Assembly (NCBI GenBank): GCA_951812995.1
Contig: CATOTD010000002.1
Location: 503,468 to 567,467, forward strand
Origin: an uncultured Gammaproteobacteria bacterium
GTDB taxonomy: Bacteria; Pseudomonadota; Gammaproteobacteria; Eutrophobiales; Eutrophobiaceae
DNA length: 64,000 nt
Direction: 5' to 3'
Within the stretch, counting starts at the first letter, position 1, and each line of letters starts with the position of its first letter. Positions 9,626 through 21,847 of the stretch are shown in pieces. The translations under genes were made by a program, and so were the position numbers. The notes under the pieces were generated by a model. The model was not told the origin of the DNA. It saw only the letters and a program-made list of their open reading frames with translations, and did not search any database.

Positions 9626-11474
9626 TCACCAGAACACGGGATTATTCAGCGGGGCAACACAGCTACATGGACCTTTAAGCGGCGTGAGTTTCGTTTTGTT
9701 CAAGGATTGTCCGAGCCAGCCATGGGGATAGCTGAGCGTCAGCGGTGCGGGGGCAATGGTTTCAGACAGGGGCATGAACCCGACCTTGCCATAAAAGGCA
9801 GGATCACCGTAGGTTATCAGGATATCTATGCCATCTTTGCACAGTTTTGTTAGTGCATGGCGCAGGAGAGCTGGAGACCTCGAACAACGCTGATTCTGGA
9901 TGGATTTTGACGCGAGCACCAGTCGTTGTCACCCGCATAGTGGGTGTGAAGGTCAAGGTCGGTGGTATTTGAGGCTGTGTTGCGCTGTTTGGGTCTGCCA
10001 GGGCGGGTATTTCCGGAATTTGGGCGGAGTCAGGCTGTGGCCTGTCGTCGCTCGTGGAAAATGAGACGGCGGAAGTTGTAGCTCAGGTTGGCCATGGTCA
10101 TGCGGGCCTTCGCACGGGTTTGGCCGATTGAGCGGATGGTCAGAGCCATGGGCCCTTTCTCGTAGCCGAACACAGGCGCGGATGGCGGAGCGTGTCGCGT
10201 TGCCCCGACGAATATGCCTGGCCATGGGTTTGCCGCGTGGCTTCTTGCGATGGATATGTGAGCGGTACCCTTGCGCCTTCAGCCAAGCCTCATTCCTGGC
10301 CGAGCGGTACCTGGTATCGGCCCAAACCGCCTTCGAGCTGTTTGTCTCGTCCAGAACCGAGGAGCGTTCATGCCCGTCGTAGCGAGCCGCATTCGTGCCA
10401 GTCTCACCCCGGATGAAGCGCCATTTGCGGTCAATGGACACGTGGTTCTTGTACCCAAAGTGCGGAACCGAAATATCGACAAGGCCAGTATCCTCCTCAC
10501 CCTCCTTGGTCGTCTTGGCCTTTGAATACTTGACCGTCCAACGCGCATCGGTGTCTTTCTGCGCTGCCTTGGACAGATCATCGGGCCAGATGTCAGACGC
10601 GGCCTCACCTGCCTTGGCGCGCGCTTTCTCTTCTTTCGTCATCCGCTGGCGCGGGGCAAAGACCAACGTGGCATCCATAATCTGACCGCCGGTCGGTTTG
10701 TATCCCCGCGCGCACAGCTGAGCTTCAAACGCGGCAAACAGGGCCTTGCAGACACCCGCCTGGGTCAGCTTCTCTCTGAAAAGCCAGATCGTCTTCTGAT
10801 CAGGTGTCGGCTCCCCGATTTGAAATCCCAGGAACCGTAGCCAACTGAAACGGTCACGAATGAGAAACTCCATCCGCTCATCGCTCAGATTGTGCATCAA
10901 GGCCAAGACCAGCACCTTGAACATCACAACGGCATCATAGGGCGGGCGACCACCTTTGGGACGTTCCCCATAGCCAAGCACTTCAACAAGAACTGGGCGA
11001 AACACTTCGAAATCAACGTGCCGCTCCAAAACCTCAAGCGGATCTCCCATCGCCGAAAGCCGCGCCAAATGATCCGTCAAATCAAACAATCCAGGTGCGG
11101 GCATAAACAAAATCCTCCCACATCAAGTGAATCAGACCGTACCACAAAATGCACGGTTTTTAGAGGCTTCCAGCTTGTCCAATGCCTTTGCCTTGGTGTT
11201 TGGTTGCGACAGCCATCGGTGAGAGTAGAAAAACCGTGCGTTTGTCATTGTCGTAAACCAGCTTGGTGAACACGACTGCGCCGACCACCTTGCCATGTTC
11301 TTCGGCGGTAAAGACAAAAATGTCGTTTGTCGCCGTGTCTTGCAACAGGCTGCGAACCAGACCGCCGATAAGCGTACCTTCTTTCTTGCCCTCGGAAGCG
11401 GTGAAGCTCGCTACAAAAAGGTCAATAATCTCTTGCTTCCGGTCTTTAAAGGCGTTTGAAGAATCCATGGTCAT
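9626..11474 (-). pseudogene. GNAT N-acetyltransferase interrupted by an IS
   Basis: N-terminal half (11474 to about 11172) ends HQGKGIGQA; C-terminal half (about 9872 to 9626) begins ALLRHALTKLCKDGIDILITYGDPAFYGKVGF. Joining across the IS restores GIGQALLRHAL. Confidence 0.85.
9873..11171 (-). mobile_element. IS5-superfamily element (second type), copy 1; transposase damaged near C-terminus
   Basis: Ends GGAAGCCTC/GGAGACCTC; flanking AGCT direct repeats (9869-9872, 11172-11175); transposase ORF 9953-11110. Relative to copy 2 about 11 nt are missing (ACVEHVFGYEKG region), shifting the frame. Confidence 0.85.
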
Positions 11475-11849
11475 CTCTGTGTGCTCGGGAATTTACCTTA
11501 GCGGTCCAAAAGATGTTGGCCGTTACAGGGCTGTTGTAAGGCGTGGTTTTTAAATCGGTCAAGAAAATGAGATGGCTCAAAGCACCTGAGAGATTGAAAA
11601 CCCCTCGTCAGTTTCTATGATTTCCTGACGACAAGCCGATATTGTACCTCTAGCTTGGCAAAATGCCAAAGCCACCACCATGGACAGATTAAGTAAAACG
11701 TTCCCTTAAATCGGGCGGTTGGCCTGATAAAACAGAGGGCGACCTTTATGCAAAACGTCTCATTTGAATATTTTATCCCGGCAATAGTTCAATTTTCAGT
11801 CACGGTGAGTGATCCACCTGGCCTTAATCCGCACTTGATCAATAATGAG

Positions 11850-12115
11850 ACTTGAGTTGGACGTGATTGGGCTGGACGTGGCTGGGTCGGGCCAGGTTGG
11901 ACGCGGCTAGGTCAAGTCGGGTCGGGCTGGGTGTGAGTCGAGTCGGGTTGGACGTGGCCGGGTCGGGCTGGACGTGGCTGGGTCGGGTTGGGTTGGACGT
12001 GGCTGGGTTGGGCTGGGTCGGGTTGGGCGTGAGTCGGGTCGGGCTGGACGTGGCTGGGTCGGGTTGGGCGTGATTGGGTTGAGTCAAGCGTGGTCGGGTC
12101 AAGCTGGGTGAGGTA
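11850..12115 (-). repeat. degenerate pentanucleotide array, C-rich on minus strand
   Basis: Plus strand ggtcgggctggacgtggctgggtcgggttgggttggacgtggctggg...; minus strand reads CCRACC-type pentamers with recurrent CCACGTCCA blocks. Confidence 0.88.
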
Positions 12116-12146
12116 TATGATTGAATCGAATTGTGCAACGCTACTA

Positions 12147-13310
12147 TCATGCTAACGCATCGCGCAGTACCGCTGCCTTGTCGGTTTTTTCCCAGGGCAG
12201 ATCGATATCACTACGACCAAAGTGGCCGTAAGCGGCAGTTTGACGGTAGATCGGACGCAAAAGATCCAGCATATTGATAATGCCTTTAGGCCGCAGATCG
12301 AATACTTCCCGAATCGTATCTATCAATTTAGTTTCTTCAACTTTACTGGTACCAAACGTTTCTATGCCGATTGAGGTGGGTTCAGCGACACCAATCGCAT
12401 AGGATATTTGTAGTTCACAACGATCGGCCACACCGGCTGCCACGATATTTTTTGCGACATAGCGAGCTGCATACGCCGCTGATCGATCCACTTTAGATGG
12501 ATCTTTGCCGGAAAATGCACCGCCGCCGTGTCGCGCCATGCCGCCATAGGTATCAACGATAATCTTGCGTCCCGTTAAGCCACAATCACCCACCGGTCCG
12601 CCGATAACAAAACGTCCGGTCGGATTCACCAGATAGCGGGTCTTGTGGGTGATCATCGCGGGCGGCAAGACAGGCTTGATAATCTCTTCAATAACCGCTT
12701 GTTCCAAAGCACTATGTTCAATATCAGGGTCATGTTGCGTTGACAATACAACCGTATCAATGGCTGTCGGCCGCCCCGCTTCATAAACAACGGTGACCTG
12801 TGATTTCGCATCGGGTCTTAACCAGCGTAACTGACCTGATTTACGCACCTCGGCCTGCTTTCTAACCAACCGATGCGCATACGTAATGGGCAATGGCATC
12901 AAGACATCCGTCTCATTACAGGCATAGCCAAACATCAAGCCCTGATCGCCCGCACCTTGGTGCAAATTCAACCCCTCGCCTTCATTCACACCCTGTGCAA
13001 TATCAGGTGATTGCTTGTCAATAGCGACCAATACGGCACACGATTCCGCGTCAAACCCCATCTGTGAGCTGTCGTAGCCAATCTCACGGATGGTCTCGCG
13101 GGCCACCGCTTGCATATCAACATGCGTTGATGTCGTGATTTCACCTGAGAGTATCACCATGCCCGTATTGATCATGGTCTCACAAGCAATACGTGCCTGC
13201 TTGTCATCAGCAAATATACGGTCAACAACCGCATCAGATATCTGATCTGCTACCTTGTCCGGGTGTCCTTCAGAAACAGATTCTGAGGTAAATAAATAAT
13301 CAACAGCCAT
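12147..13310 (-). CDS. metK: S-adenosylmethionine synthetase
   Basis: [61 protein letters not shown]. Confidence 0.97.
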   Translation of the reverse strand: MAVDYLFTSESVSEGHPDKVADQISDAVVDRIFADDKQARIACETMINTGMVILSGEITTSTHVDMQAVARETIREIGYDSSQMGFDAESCAVLVAIDKQSPDIAQGVNEGEGLNLHQGAGDQGLMFGYACNETDVLMPLPITYAHRLVRKQAEVRKSGQLRWLRPDAKSQVTVVYEAGRPTAIDTVVLSTQHDPDIEHSALEQAVIEEIIKPVLPPAMITHKTRYLVNPTGRFVIGGPVGDCGLTGRKIIVDTYGGMARHGGGAFSGKDPSKVDRSAAYAARYVAKNIVAAGVADRCELQISYAIGVAEPTSIGIETFGTSKVEETKLIDTIREVFDLRPKGIINMLDLLRPIYRQTAAYGHFGRSDIDLPWEKTDKAAVLRDALA

Positions 13311-13442
13311 TATAGTCTTCCATCGTATGCAAATTTTAACGGCGGATTCTAACCTGATTGGTGTCATAACATCAAATCATGACAAATTTTTCCAAAACAC
13401 AGTAAAATTTACATCAACTCAACAAATACGGATACCTCGAAA

Positions 13443-13997
13443 ATGGTCTTGATGGAAACCCCTGTTTGCAACTTTGGCGAAAAAGCGATTGATTTTAGAT
13501 TGCCTGGTATTGATGGCAATGAATGGTCATTGACTGATTGTATGGGTGCGAATGGCACGCTGGTCATGTTTATCTGTAACCACTGTCCTTATGTACAAGC
13601 CATACAAACAAGACTGGTTGACGATACATTAAAACTAATCGACCACGGCATAAATTGTGTTGCCATCATGTCAAACGACCCGGCCGATTACCCAGAAGAC
13701 TCGTTTGCAAACATGCAGAAAATCGCCCATGAATTTAACTACCCGTTCCCCTATCTTTTTGATGAAACACAAGACGTTGCTCGATCTTATGGTGCCATCT
13801 GCACACCGGATTTCTTTGGCTATAACAATGCACTTGAACTCCAATATCGTGGCCGACTTGATAACAGCGGCATAAAACCAGCGGCGGCAGAGTCGAAGCG
13901 AGAATTGCTGGCGGCCATGACATTAATAGCGGATACCGGCCAAGGTCCGCGCACGCAAGTACCTAGCATCGGTTGCTCTATAAAATGGAAAAAATAG
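13443..13997 (+). CDS. thioredoxin-like/AhpC-TSA family protein
   Basis: GTLVMFICNHCPYVQAI, YPFPYLFDETQDVARSYGAICTPDFFGYN. Confidence 0.8.
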   Translation: MVLMETPVCNFGEKAIDFRLPGIDGNEWSLTDCMGANGTLVMFICNHCPYVQAIQTRLVDDTLKLIDHGINCVAIMSNDPADYPEDSFANMQKIAHEFNYPFPYLFDETQDVARSYGAICTPDFFGYNNALELQYRGRLDNSGIKPAAAESKRELLAAMTLIADTGQGPRTQVPSIGCSIKWKK

Positions 13998-14269
13998 GCA
14001 TTAGCATCTTGCTCCGAAGTGGTGGTTAAGACACAATATACGGCCTGATCCGAGTGCACAATCGGGGCTTAATCAATATACCCATTTTAATTAGTGCTAA
14101 TTTAAGGAAGCGTTGCATAAGTCCGTCCTGTGTCGCTTTCGGACCTCTGGCTTAATTAACGCGCCCTTAGATTGAAGAACATCAAGTGCTATGCACGATC
14201 ACTAAAATAGTGGTCAACATTAACTAACGATCACTGATATACGGGCTTAAACCTGATTGGGAGAAAACT

Positions 14270-16270
14270 ATGCTTAGCAGGTATGAACGTGCCAATGCAA
14301 TTCGTGCATTAAGTATGGATGCCGTACAGAAGGCGCATTCTGGACATCCTGGCGCGCCTATGGGCATGGCTGATATAGCCGAAGTATTGTGGAATGATTT
14401 TCTAAAACATAATCCGGGCAATCCTAGTTGGGATAACCGCGACCGATTCGTCATGTCGAATGGTCATGGCTCGATGCTGATCTATTCATTGTTACATCTA
14501 AGCGGCTATGATCTGCCACTCTCTGAGCTGCAACAATTTCGCCAACTGCATTCCAAAACACCTGGGCATCCTGAATATGGTCTGACGCCAGGTGTCGAAA
14601 CGACAACCGGACCGCTAGGACAAGGATTTGCAAATGCAGTCGGTATGGCATTAGCAGAAGCGGTGCTCGCGGCCACGTTTAATCAAGACGACCTTAACAT
14701 CGTAGACCACCATACCTACGTCACGGTTGGCGATGGTTGTTTAATGGAAGGCATCTCACATGAAGCCGCTTCCCTTGCCGGGACCTTGGGGCTCGGAAAA
14801 CTAATCGCGCTTTATGATAGTAATCAGATCTCCATTGATGGTGATATTGAAGGTTGGTTTACTGAAGATGTGCCCGGGCGATTTGCAGCCTACGACTGGC
14901 ATGTCATCCGTGCTGTTGATGGCCATAACCCTGATGAGATACGACAGGCGTTGGTAGCCGCCAAAGCCCATGACAAACAACCGACCCTTATTTGTTGCAA
15001 TACTATTATCGGCTGGGGCGCGCCCAATAAAGCGGGGACCGCATCGAGTCATGGTGCGCCGCTTGGTGATGCGGAAATAAAATTAACACGCGCAAAATTA
15101 GGCTGGAAGCACGATGCCTTCGTCATTCCAGATGCATACTATGCAGCCTGGGATGCAAGGCAACGCGGGCAAGCAGCAGAAGCCAAATGGTTGGAAAAAT
15201 TTGCCGCCTATGCCTCGGCGTACCCTGATCTCGCCGCTGAATATAAGCGGCGTATGAGCGGCACACTACCTGAAGGCTGGCGTGATATGGCAAAAGCCTA
15301 TTGCGATGCAAGCAATGACCAGGCCCTAACAATGGCCTCGCGCAAGGCCTCACAAAATGCCATTGAGGTATGCGCTGGACACTTACCGGAAATGATAGGC
15401 GGGTCGGCCGATCTAACCGGTTCAAACTTAACCCGTTGGTCAGGCTCGGTTACGATAAGTAGGGAGAATAAAAACGGTAATTATATAGCTTATGGTGTAC
15501 GTGAATTTGCCATGGCGGCCATTAGCAATGGCATCTCCTTACACGGTGGCTTCATCACGTACTCGGGAACATTTTTAATGTTTTCCGAATACGCAAGAAA
15601 CGCCCTGCGTATGGCCGCATTAATGAAGCTGCAAAATATTTTCGTATTCACCCACGACTCTATCGGCCTGGGTGAAGATGGCCCCACACATCAAGCCGTT
15701 GAGCAAGCGGCAACACTACGCTTGATGCCAAATATGGCCTTGTGGCGACCCTGTGATGCGGTAGAATCTGCTATTGCGTGGCAGTTGGCAATAGAACGAC
15801 GGGATGGGCCGACAAGTCTCGTGTTTTCCAGGCAAAATCTGGCGCATATACCTAGAACCCAGGCACAATTAAATAATATTAAACGCGGTGCTTATGTGCT
15901 AATTGAAGGGACAGAAAACCCTGACGCTATTATTATCGCGACCGGCTCTGAAGTCGCGATGGCTGTTGCTACTGCAACACAATTAAATAGCGTAGGGAGG
16001 CATATTCGTGTTGTATCGATGCCATGTACCTTTGTCTTCGATCAACAAGATGCCAACTATAAGGCAAGTGTCTTACCTGATCACTGTCGCAAGCGGGTGG
16101 CCATTGAAGCGGGCGTGACCGATTACTGGAAAAAATATATCGGCCTAGATGGGATTGCGTTGGGTGTTGATACCTTTGGCGAGTCGGCACCGGCTAAAGC
16201 GGTGTTTGAACACTTTGGGTTAACCGAATCATACTTGAAACAAACGGTCAACAATTTACTAATTGATTAA
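14270..16270 (+). CDS. tkt: transketolase
   Basis: [67 protein letters not shown]. Confidence 0.97.
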   Translation: MLSRYERANAIRALSMDAVQKAHSGHPGAPMGMADIAEVLWNDFLKHNPGNPSWDNRDRFVMSNGHGSMLIYSLLHLSGYDLPLSELQQFRQLHSKTPGHPEYGLTPGVETTTGPLGQGFANAVGMALAEAVLAATFNQDDLNIVDHHTYVTVGDGCLMEGISHEAASLAGTLGLGKLIALYDSNQISIDGDIEGWFTEDVPGRFAAYDWHVIRAVDGHNPDEIRQALVAAKAHDKQPTLICCNTIIGWGAPNKAGTASSHGAPLGDAEIKLTRAKLGWKHDAFVIPDAYYAAWDARQRGQAAEAKWLEKFAAYASAYPDLAAEYKRRMSGTLPEGWRDMAKAYCDASNDQALTMASRKASQNAIEVCAGHLPEMIGGSADLTGSNLTRWSGSVTISRENKNGNYIAYGVREFAMAAISNGISLHGGFITYSGTFLMFSEYARNALRMAALMKLQNIFVFTHDSIGLGEDGPTHQAVEQAATLRLMPNMALWRPCDAVESAIAWQLAIERRDGPTSLVFSRQNLAHIPRTQAQLNNIKRGAYVLIEGTENPDAIIIATGSEVAMAVATATQLNSVGRHIRVVSMPCTFVFDQQDANYKASVLPDHCRKRVAIEAGVTDYWKKYIGLDGIALGVDTFGESAPAKAVFEHFGLTESYLKQTVNNLLID

Positions 16271-16295
16271 AATATAAAAAAGGTGGAATAGTTCA

Positions 16296-17309
16296 ATGAC
16301 AATTAAAGTAGGTATTAATGGTTACGGTCGTATCGGCCGCAACATATTGCGGGCCTTGTATGAATCAGGGCGCACGGATGAGATGCAGATTGTTGCAATT
16401 AATGATCTGGGTGATGCAAATACGAATGCGCACCTTACGCAATATGATACGGCCCATGGAAAATTTCCAGGCAGCATTTTAGTCGACGGCGACAACATGG
16501 TCATTAATGACGACAAGATACGCGTTCTCTCTGAACGTGATCCGGCCCAATTACCCTGGGGCGAATTAGGTGTCGATGTGGTGCTTGAAGCAACGGGCTT
16601 TTTTACCACTAAAGCCAAGGCCAGCCGGCATCTTGAAGCAGGCGCGAAGAAAGTCATCATCTCGGCACCCGGCGGTAATGATGTAGATGCAACCATAGTC
16701 TATGGCGTGAACCATGACGTGCTTAAAGCCAGCGATACCGTTATCTCCAATGCCTCATGTACAACCAACTGCTTGGCACCTGTGGCCAAGGTAATACACG
16801 ATAACATTGGCATGATGGCCGGTATCATGACCACCATCCACGCCTATACCAATGATCAGGTACTAACAGATGTCTATCACGCCGACTTACGCCGTGCTCG
16901 CTCTGCTACGATGTCCATGATCCCGACCAAGACTGGTGCCGCTGCCGCCGTTGGCTTAGTGTTGCCTGAACTAAACGGCAAGCTCGATGGCTATTCGATG
17001 CGTGTCCCAACGATCAATGTCTCTGTCATCGATTTAAGTTTCACCGCTGCCCGGCAAACAAGTATTGAAGAGATCAATACATTAATGCAGGCGGCCGCTA
17101 CCGGTCCATTGCAAGGCGTACTCGCCTATAGTGATGCGCCACTGGTTTCTGTTGATTTTAACCATGATCCAGCATCCGCAACGTATGATGCATTGTCGAC
17201 TAAAGTGATCGCGGGCAGTCTTGCCAAAGTAGTCGCCTGGTATGACAACGAATGGGGATTTTCCAACCGTATGTTGGATACTACAATGGCATTAATGAAT
17301 GCCACATAA
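16296..17309 (+). CDS. gap: glyceraldehyde-3-phosphate dehydrogenase, type I
   Basis: [46 protein letters not shown]. Confidence 0.97.
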   Translation: MTIKVGINGYGRIGRNILRALYESGRTDEMQIVAINDLGDANTNAHLTQYDTAHGKFPGSILVDGDNMVINDDKIRVLSERDPAQLPWGELGVDVVLEATGFFTTKAKASRHLEAGAKKVIISAPGGNDVDATIVYGVNHDVLKASDTVISNASCTTNCLAPVAKVIHDNIGMMAGIMTTIHAYTNDQVLTDVYHADLRRARSATMSMIPTKTGAAAAVGLVLPELNGKLDGYSMRVPTINVSVIDLSFTAARQTSIEEINTLMQAAATGPLQGVLAYSDAPLVSVDFNHDPASATYDALSTKVIAGSLAKVVAWYDNEWGFSNRMLDTTMALMNAT

Positions 17310-17315
17310 CAGGCC

Positions 17316-18527
17316 GTGACGCTATTAGTAAAGGTTAATGATTTGGCTCTTGCGGACAAGACTGTACTGATCCGCGAGGATTACAACGTCCCGATAAAAG
17401 CGGGCGTAGTGACCAATGACAAACGCATTCAGGCGACTTTGCCGACGCTCAATCAAGTCCTAGATGCTGGTGCCAAGATAATACTAATGTCACATTTGGG
17501 TCGCCCTGTTGCGGGCCATTATGATGCGGCTTTTTCGCTGGCACCAGTGGCAAGATCATTGAGTCATTTGCTTAATATTGACGTGCCACTCATCACAGAC
17601 TGGATCCATGGCTTCGACATGGCAGATCATCGCATTGTCCTATGTGAAAACGTACGTTTTGAAAAGGGCGAAAATGAAAATGACGATGCGCTGGCACGCA
17701 AGATGGCACAACTCTGTCAGATCTATATCAACGATGCCTTCGCGACTGCGCATCGTGCACAAGCCTCAACCCATGGCGTTGCTAAATATGCAGGCGTATC
17801 GGCCGCCGGCCCGTTACTCATTAATGAACTAAAGATGCTGACCAGGGCACTTAGCAAACCAAGTAAACCATTAGTGGCAATAGTCGGTGGGGCAAAGGTC
17901 TCAAGCAAACTCACTATACTCGAAACACTGTCTGAAAAAGTGGATCAGTTAATAGTGGGCGGCGGTATTGTAAACACGTTCTTAAAAGCCGCGGGTTATG
18001 AAATAGGCAAGTCTCTTTATGAAGCTGATCTGGTTGAGGTCGCCCACCGCTTAATGCGGCAAGCCCGCGCCAATGGCTGTCAAATTCCGCTACCTGTCGA
18101 CGTTGTCTGCGGCAAGACATTTGACGAGACGACAACAGCCACTACAAAATCTGTACATGATGTTGCAGAAGATGACATGATCCTGGATGTGGGTACTGCA
18201 ACATCGCAACAATTCAATAGGCTTATCGCGAACGCGAATACGATAGTCTGGAATGGCCCACTGGGCGTTTTTGAGTTTGATCAATTCAGCCATGGCACGC
18301 AGTCTCTGGCACAGGCGATTGCCGCCAGCAAGGCCTACTCCATAGCGGGTGGTGGTGATACTATTGCCGCTATTTCCAAATTCAATGTTGAAGATAATAT
18401 TGCCTACATCTCAACTGGCGGTGGCGCGTTTCTTGAATTTCTTGAAGGTAAGAAATTACCGGCGGTTGCTATGCTGGAAGAAGCGGCACGTGCCTGGGCG
18501 GCCATGGAACGAGCGAGAGAATTATAA
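17316..18527 (+). CDS. pgk: phosphoglycerate kinase (GTG start)
   Basis: VLIREDYNVPIKAGVVTNDKRIQATLPT, LMSHLGRP, AIVGGAKVSSKL, VWNGPLGVFE, GGGDTIAA. Confidence 0.96.
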   Translation: MTLLVKVNDLALADKTVLIREDYNVPIKAGVVTNDKRIQATLPTLNQVLDAGAKIILMSHLGRPVAGHYDAAFSLAPVARSLSHLLNIDVPLITDWIHGFDMADHRIVLCENVRFEKGENENDDALARKMAQLCQIYINDAFATAHRAQASTHGVAKYAGVSAAGPLLINELKMLTRALSKPSKPLVAIVGGAKVSSKLTILETLSEKVDQLIVGGGIVNTFLKAAGYEIGKSLYEADLVEVAHRLMRQARANGCQIPLPVDVVCGKTFDETTTATTKSVHDVAEDDMILDVGTATSQQFNRLIANANTIVWNGPLGVFEFDQFSHGTQSLAQAIAASKAYSIAGGGDTIAAISKFNVEDNIAYISTGGGAFLEFLEGKKLPAVAMLEEAARAWAAMERAREL

Positions 18528-18585
18528 TATTTCATGCCTTGCATAGCGGAAGTAAAACATCAACACTTGATAATAAAAAAATTTA

Positions 18586-20028
18586 ATGAGAAGAACTAAA
18601 ATTATTGCTACGCTTGGTCCGGCGACAGATCAATTAGATGCGTTGGAAAAACTACTTATTGCCGGGGTTGATGTTTTTAGGCTTAACTACTCTCATCAAG
18701 CGCATGTTGAACACGAGCGGCGAATGCAAGCAATTCGCCAACTTTCACTTAAGTATAACCATACAGTAGCTGTAATTGCAGATTTGCAAGGCCCAAAGAT
18801 TCGCATCGAACATTTCAAAACCGGGAAAGCGCAATTACACGAAGGTGCTAACTTTAAAATCAATACAGCACTGGCCAGCGATGCGGGTGATGAAACCCAG
18901 GTGGGTGTTAGTTATAAAGCATTGCCTAACGACATTAAGCCCAATGATAAATTAATGGTTGATGATGGCCGGGTCGTACTCCGCGTGCTATCAGTCAAAG
19001 ATACCATCATTGATTGCGAAGTGGCGACAGGCGGCATACTGACCGACAACAAAGGCCTCAATCTACAAAATGGCGGCCTATCTGCAAATGCCGTCACTGA
19101 GAAAGATGTCGAAGACATGAAGCATGCCGCTAAAATCGAGGTTGACTATATTGCGATTTCATTTCCGAGAGATGTAGCGGATATAAGAAAAGCCCGCGAG
19201 ATGATGGCAGCGTGTAACTGTAACGCGCAATTAATAGCAAAAATTGAACGTGCTGAAGCACTTGATCATATTGAAGCAATTATTGAGGCATCTGATGCAA
19301 TAATGATTGCCCGCGGCGATCTGGGTGTTGAAATTGGCGATGCCGCTTTACCGCCCGTACAAAAAAAATTGATAACAATGGCCAGAAATATGGATCGTGC
19401 AGTCATTACCGCGACACAAATGATGGAATCCATGATTGAAAATAAAATACCGACGCGGGCTGAAGTATTTGATGTTGCCAATGCCGTTATTGATGGAACG
19501 GATGCCGTTATGTTGTCAGGCGAGACGAGTATTGGACATTACCCCGACAAAGTTGTGGAAGCCATGTCTCGTGTCTGTGAAGAAGCGGAAAAACAACGTA
19601 GCGTCCGCGTATCAGATCACCGTATCAACCAACGCTTTGAGACTATTTCTGAAGCCATTGCCATGTCAAGCATGTATGTAGCCAATCACATTGGTGCTAA
19701 AGCAATCTGCACCTTAACTGAAACGGGCGGTACTTGCTTGTGGATGTCACGGATCAGCTCCGGCATTCCGATATTTGCCTTTGCCCGCCATACGTCTACG
19801 CGCAGACGTGTTGCTTTGTATCGTGGGGTATATCCAATGAAGTTTGATATCACCCATACCGACCCGCTGGAGGCAAATAAACAAATGATCGATCTGCTCA
19901 TAGCCGAAGGTACTGTCCAAGAGGGCGATATTGTCATTATAACGAAAGGCGATCTACGTGGCAGACGTGGTGGCACGAACAATATGAAAATTATCAGGGT
20001 TGGACAAACCTTGGCACACACACTTTAA
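18586..20028 (+). CDS. pyk: pyruvate kinase
   Basis: RRTKIIATLGPATDQ, VFRLNYSH, MIARGDLGVEIG, ATQMMESMIENKIPTRAEVFDVANAVIDGTDAVMLSGET. Confidence 0.97.
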   Translation: MRRTKIIATLGPATDQLDALEKLLIAGVDVFRLNYSHQAHVEHERRMQAIRQLSLKYNHTVAVIADLQGPKIRIEHFKTGKAQLHEGANFKINTALASDAGDETQVGVSYKALPNDIKPNDKLMVDDGRVVLRVLSVKDTIIDCEVATGGILTDNKGLNLQNGGLSANAVTEKDVEDMKHAAKIEVDYIAISFPRDVADIRKAREMMAACNCNAQLIAKIERAEALDHIEAIIEASDAIMIARGDLGVEIGDAALPPVQKKLITMARNMDRAVITATQMMESMIENKIPTRAEVFDVANAVIDGTDAVMLSGETSIGHYPDKVVEAMSRVCEEAEKQRSVRVSDHRINQRFETISEAIAMSSMYVANHIGAKAICTLTETGGTCLWMSRISSGIPIFAFARHTSTRRRVALYRGVYPMKFDITHTDPLEANKQMIDLLIAEGTVQEGDIVIITKGDLRGRRGGTNNMKIIRVGQTLAHTL

Positions 20029-20084
20029 TGGTCTATTCAAACAGGCCATAATATTATTAACCAGCGTTAAATGAGGGACACAAA

Positions 20085-21116
20085 ATGAGTGCAGCAGAAC
20101 TTGAAGCAACAGCAACAGCAATGGTAGCAAAAGGCAAAGGTATATTGGCTATTGATGAAAGTACGCCGACCATAAAAAAAAGATTCGATACCATTAATCT
20201 AGAATCGAATGTAGAAAATCGGCGGGCTTACCGCGACTTGCTTATTACAAATCCTGGCGGTAATGAATTTATCAGCGGCATGATTCTGTATGATGAAACG
20301 CTACGCCAGTCCTGTAGTGATGGCACGCCCTTCGTGCAAGCATTAGTCGATCAAGGTATTTTACCAGGCATAAAAGTGGATACTGGTGCCAAGGCATTTG
20401 CTTTGCATACAGGTGAAAAAATAACAGAAGGCCTGGATGGGCTGCGCGACAGATTAGCGGAATATAAAACACTCGGTGCAAAATTTGCCAAGTGGCGAGC
20501 AGTGATAAGCATTGGCGAGAATATCCCTAGCCATGCTTGCATAGAAGCAAATGTCCATGCACTTGCTCGTTACGCAGGTTTATGTCAGGAAACAGGCATT
20601 GTGCCCATGGTAGAGCCAGAGGTGTTAATGGATGCCGACAATACGATTGAACGTTGTTATGAAGTGACTGAAATGACATTGTCTGCTTTGTTTAAAGCCC
20701 TTGATAGCCAGGATATAACGCTTGCACACGTTATCCTAAAAACCAATATGGTTATTGCTGGCAAACAATGCCCAATACAAGCGGATGTTCAAGAAGTCGC
20801 TGATCAGACGGTTCGCTGTCTGCTCAATAATGTGCCCGCTGAGTTGCCGGGTATTGTGTTCTTGTCTGGTGGACAGCGCGCTGAATTGGCGACAGCCCAT
20901 CTCAATACAATGAATGCAAATAATCCAGACTTGCCCTGGCCATTGAGTTTTTCGTATGGTCGCGCATTACAAGAGACTTGTCTAAATGCCTGGGGCGGAA
21001 AAAAAGACAACCTTGCGGTGGCACAAAATGCCTTATTACATCGCGAAAAATGCAACAGTCTCGCATGTAGGGGCGCTTATAACCCAGATATGGAAACGCT
21101 ATCTGGTAACGCTTAA
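20085..21116 (+). CDS. fba: fructose-bisphosphate aldolase class I
   Basis: KGKGILAIDESTPTIKKRFDTI, MVEPEVLMDADNTIERC, HVILKTNMVIAG, FLSGGQ, SFSYGRALQ. Confidence 0.95.
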   Translation: MSAAELEATATAMVAKGKGILAIDESTPTIKKRFDTINLESNVENRRAYRDLLITNPGGNEFISGMILYDETLRQSCSDGTPFVQALVDQGILPGIKVDTGAKAFALHTGEKITEGLDGLRDRLAEYKTLGAKFAKWRAVISIGENIPSHACIEANVHALARYAGLCQETGIVPMVEPEVLMDADNTIERCYEVTEMTLSALFKALDSQDITLAHVILKTNMVIAGKQCPIQADVQEVADQTVRCLLNNVPAELPGIVFLSGGQRAELATAHLNTMNANNPDLPWPLSFSYGRALQETCLNAWGGKKDNLAVAQNALLHREKCNSLACRGAYNPDMETLSGNA

Positions 21117-21137
21117 ATTACCGTGATAAATTATTTC

Positions 21138-21401
21138 ATGTCTACACAAGCATTGACTGATGAAGCCAGAATTGCATTACAGGCTTTTCAGGATATGCGT
21201 AAAAGTAAACAGGCTTACTTCACTTTTTTGCAAGATATTGATACTAAATATAAATCGGGGGGTGCGGCGAGCATTGCTGAAAAGCTACAACTTGAAAAGC
21301 TGCTCAGTGCGCACGATACAAATGTTGTCGCATTCAATGCTGCAATGCAGGCTGTTGAAGATGTTGATGTGAAAAATGCCTTGATTAAACTGATGTCCTA
21401 A
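21138..21401 (+). CDS. hypothetical small protein
   Basis: MSTQALTDEARIALQAFQDMRKSKQAYFTFLQDIDTKYK..., directly after fba; no recognised family. Confidence 0.5.
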   Translation: MSTQALTDEARIALQAFQDMRKSKQAYFTFLQDIDTKYKSGGAASIAEKLQLEKLLSAHDTNVVAFNAAMQAVEDVDVKNALIKLMS

Positions 21402-21847
21402 TTACAAGACCATCGCCTGATTCAACTCGCTTATACAAAAAACTCAGGCAAGCGGCTTTATCAAGCAGAACTTTAAGTTTACGAGGCACCTATTTCAAAT
21501 ACATAATATTTTGGATTCAACGTTACGGGCGGTTTACGGCATTTTTAAGGACATTAAAAATTTAAGCTTGCAATAATAAAAAATACCTTGCGCTAGTGTG
21601 TAAAATTTTCTAGACTCTCTCTCGCTAGCTTGACTAAACAGCACCGTGTTAAATACTGAAGTTGGAATAGTGTTGTTTCATGTATAGTGAACTTAACGCT
21701 GTATTGATACCTTAAAGATAAGAAAATCAAAACAGGGACGCAACAGACATTGAGATCCTTGTGGGTACTAAATACAATAACGACTAAAAATTGGTAATTG
21801 GTAATAGGTAATAAAGAAATATGCATTTATTCGTATCGCCACATCTG

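Noticed and set aside
10128-10685. Several plus-strand ORFs opposite the IS transposase, and similar ORFs at 60362-61159
   Set aside because: Antisense of a GC-rich transposase gene; the transposase frame has the recognisable protein.
11839-12150. Minus and plus ORFs in the metK-side array (TRPSHVQPDPATSNPTR; VGLDVAGSGWTWLGR)
   Set aside because: Same reason: repeat-derived open frames on both strands.
13311-13442. SAM riboswitch upstream of metK
   Set aside because: Short leader with no convincing multi-helix aptamer visible by eye; needs Infernal to exclude formally.
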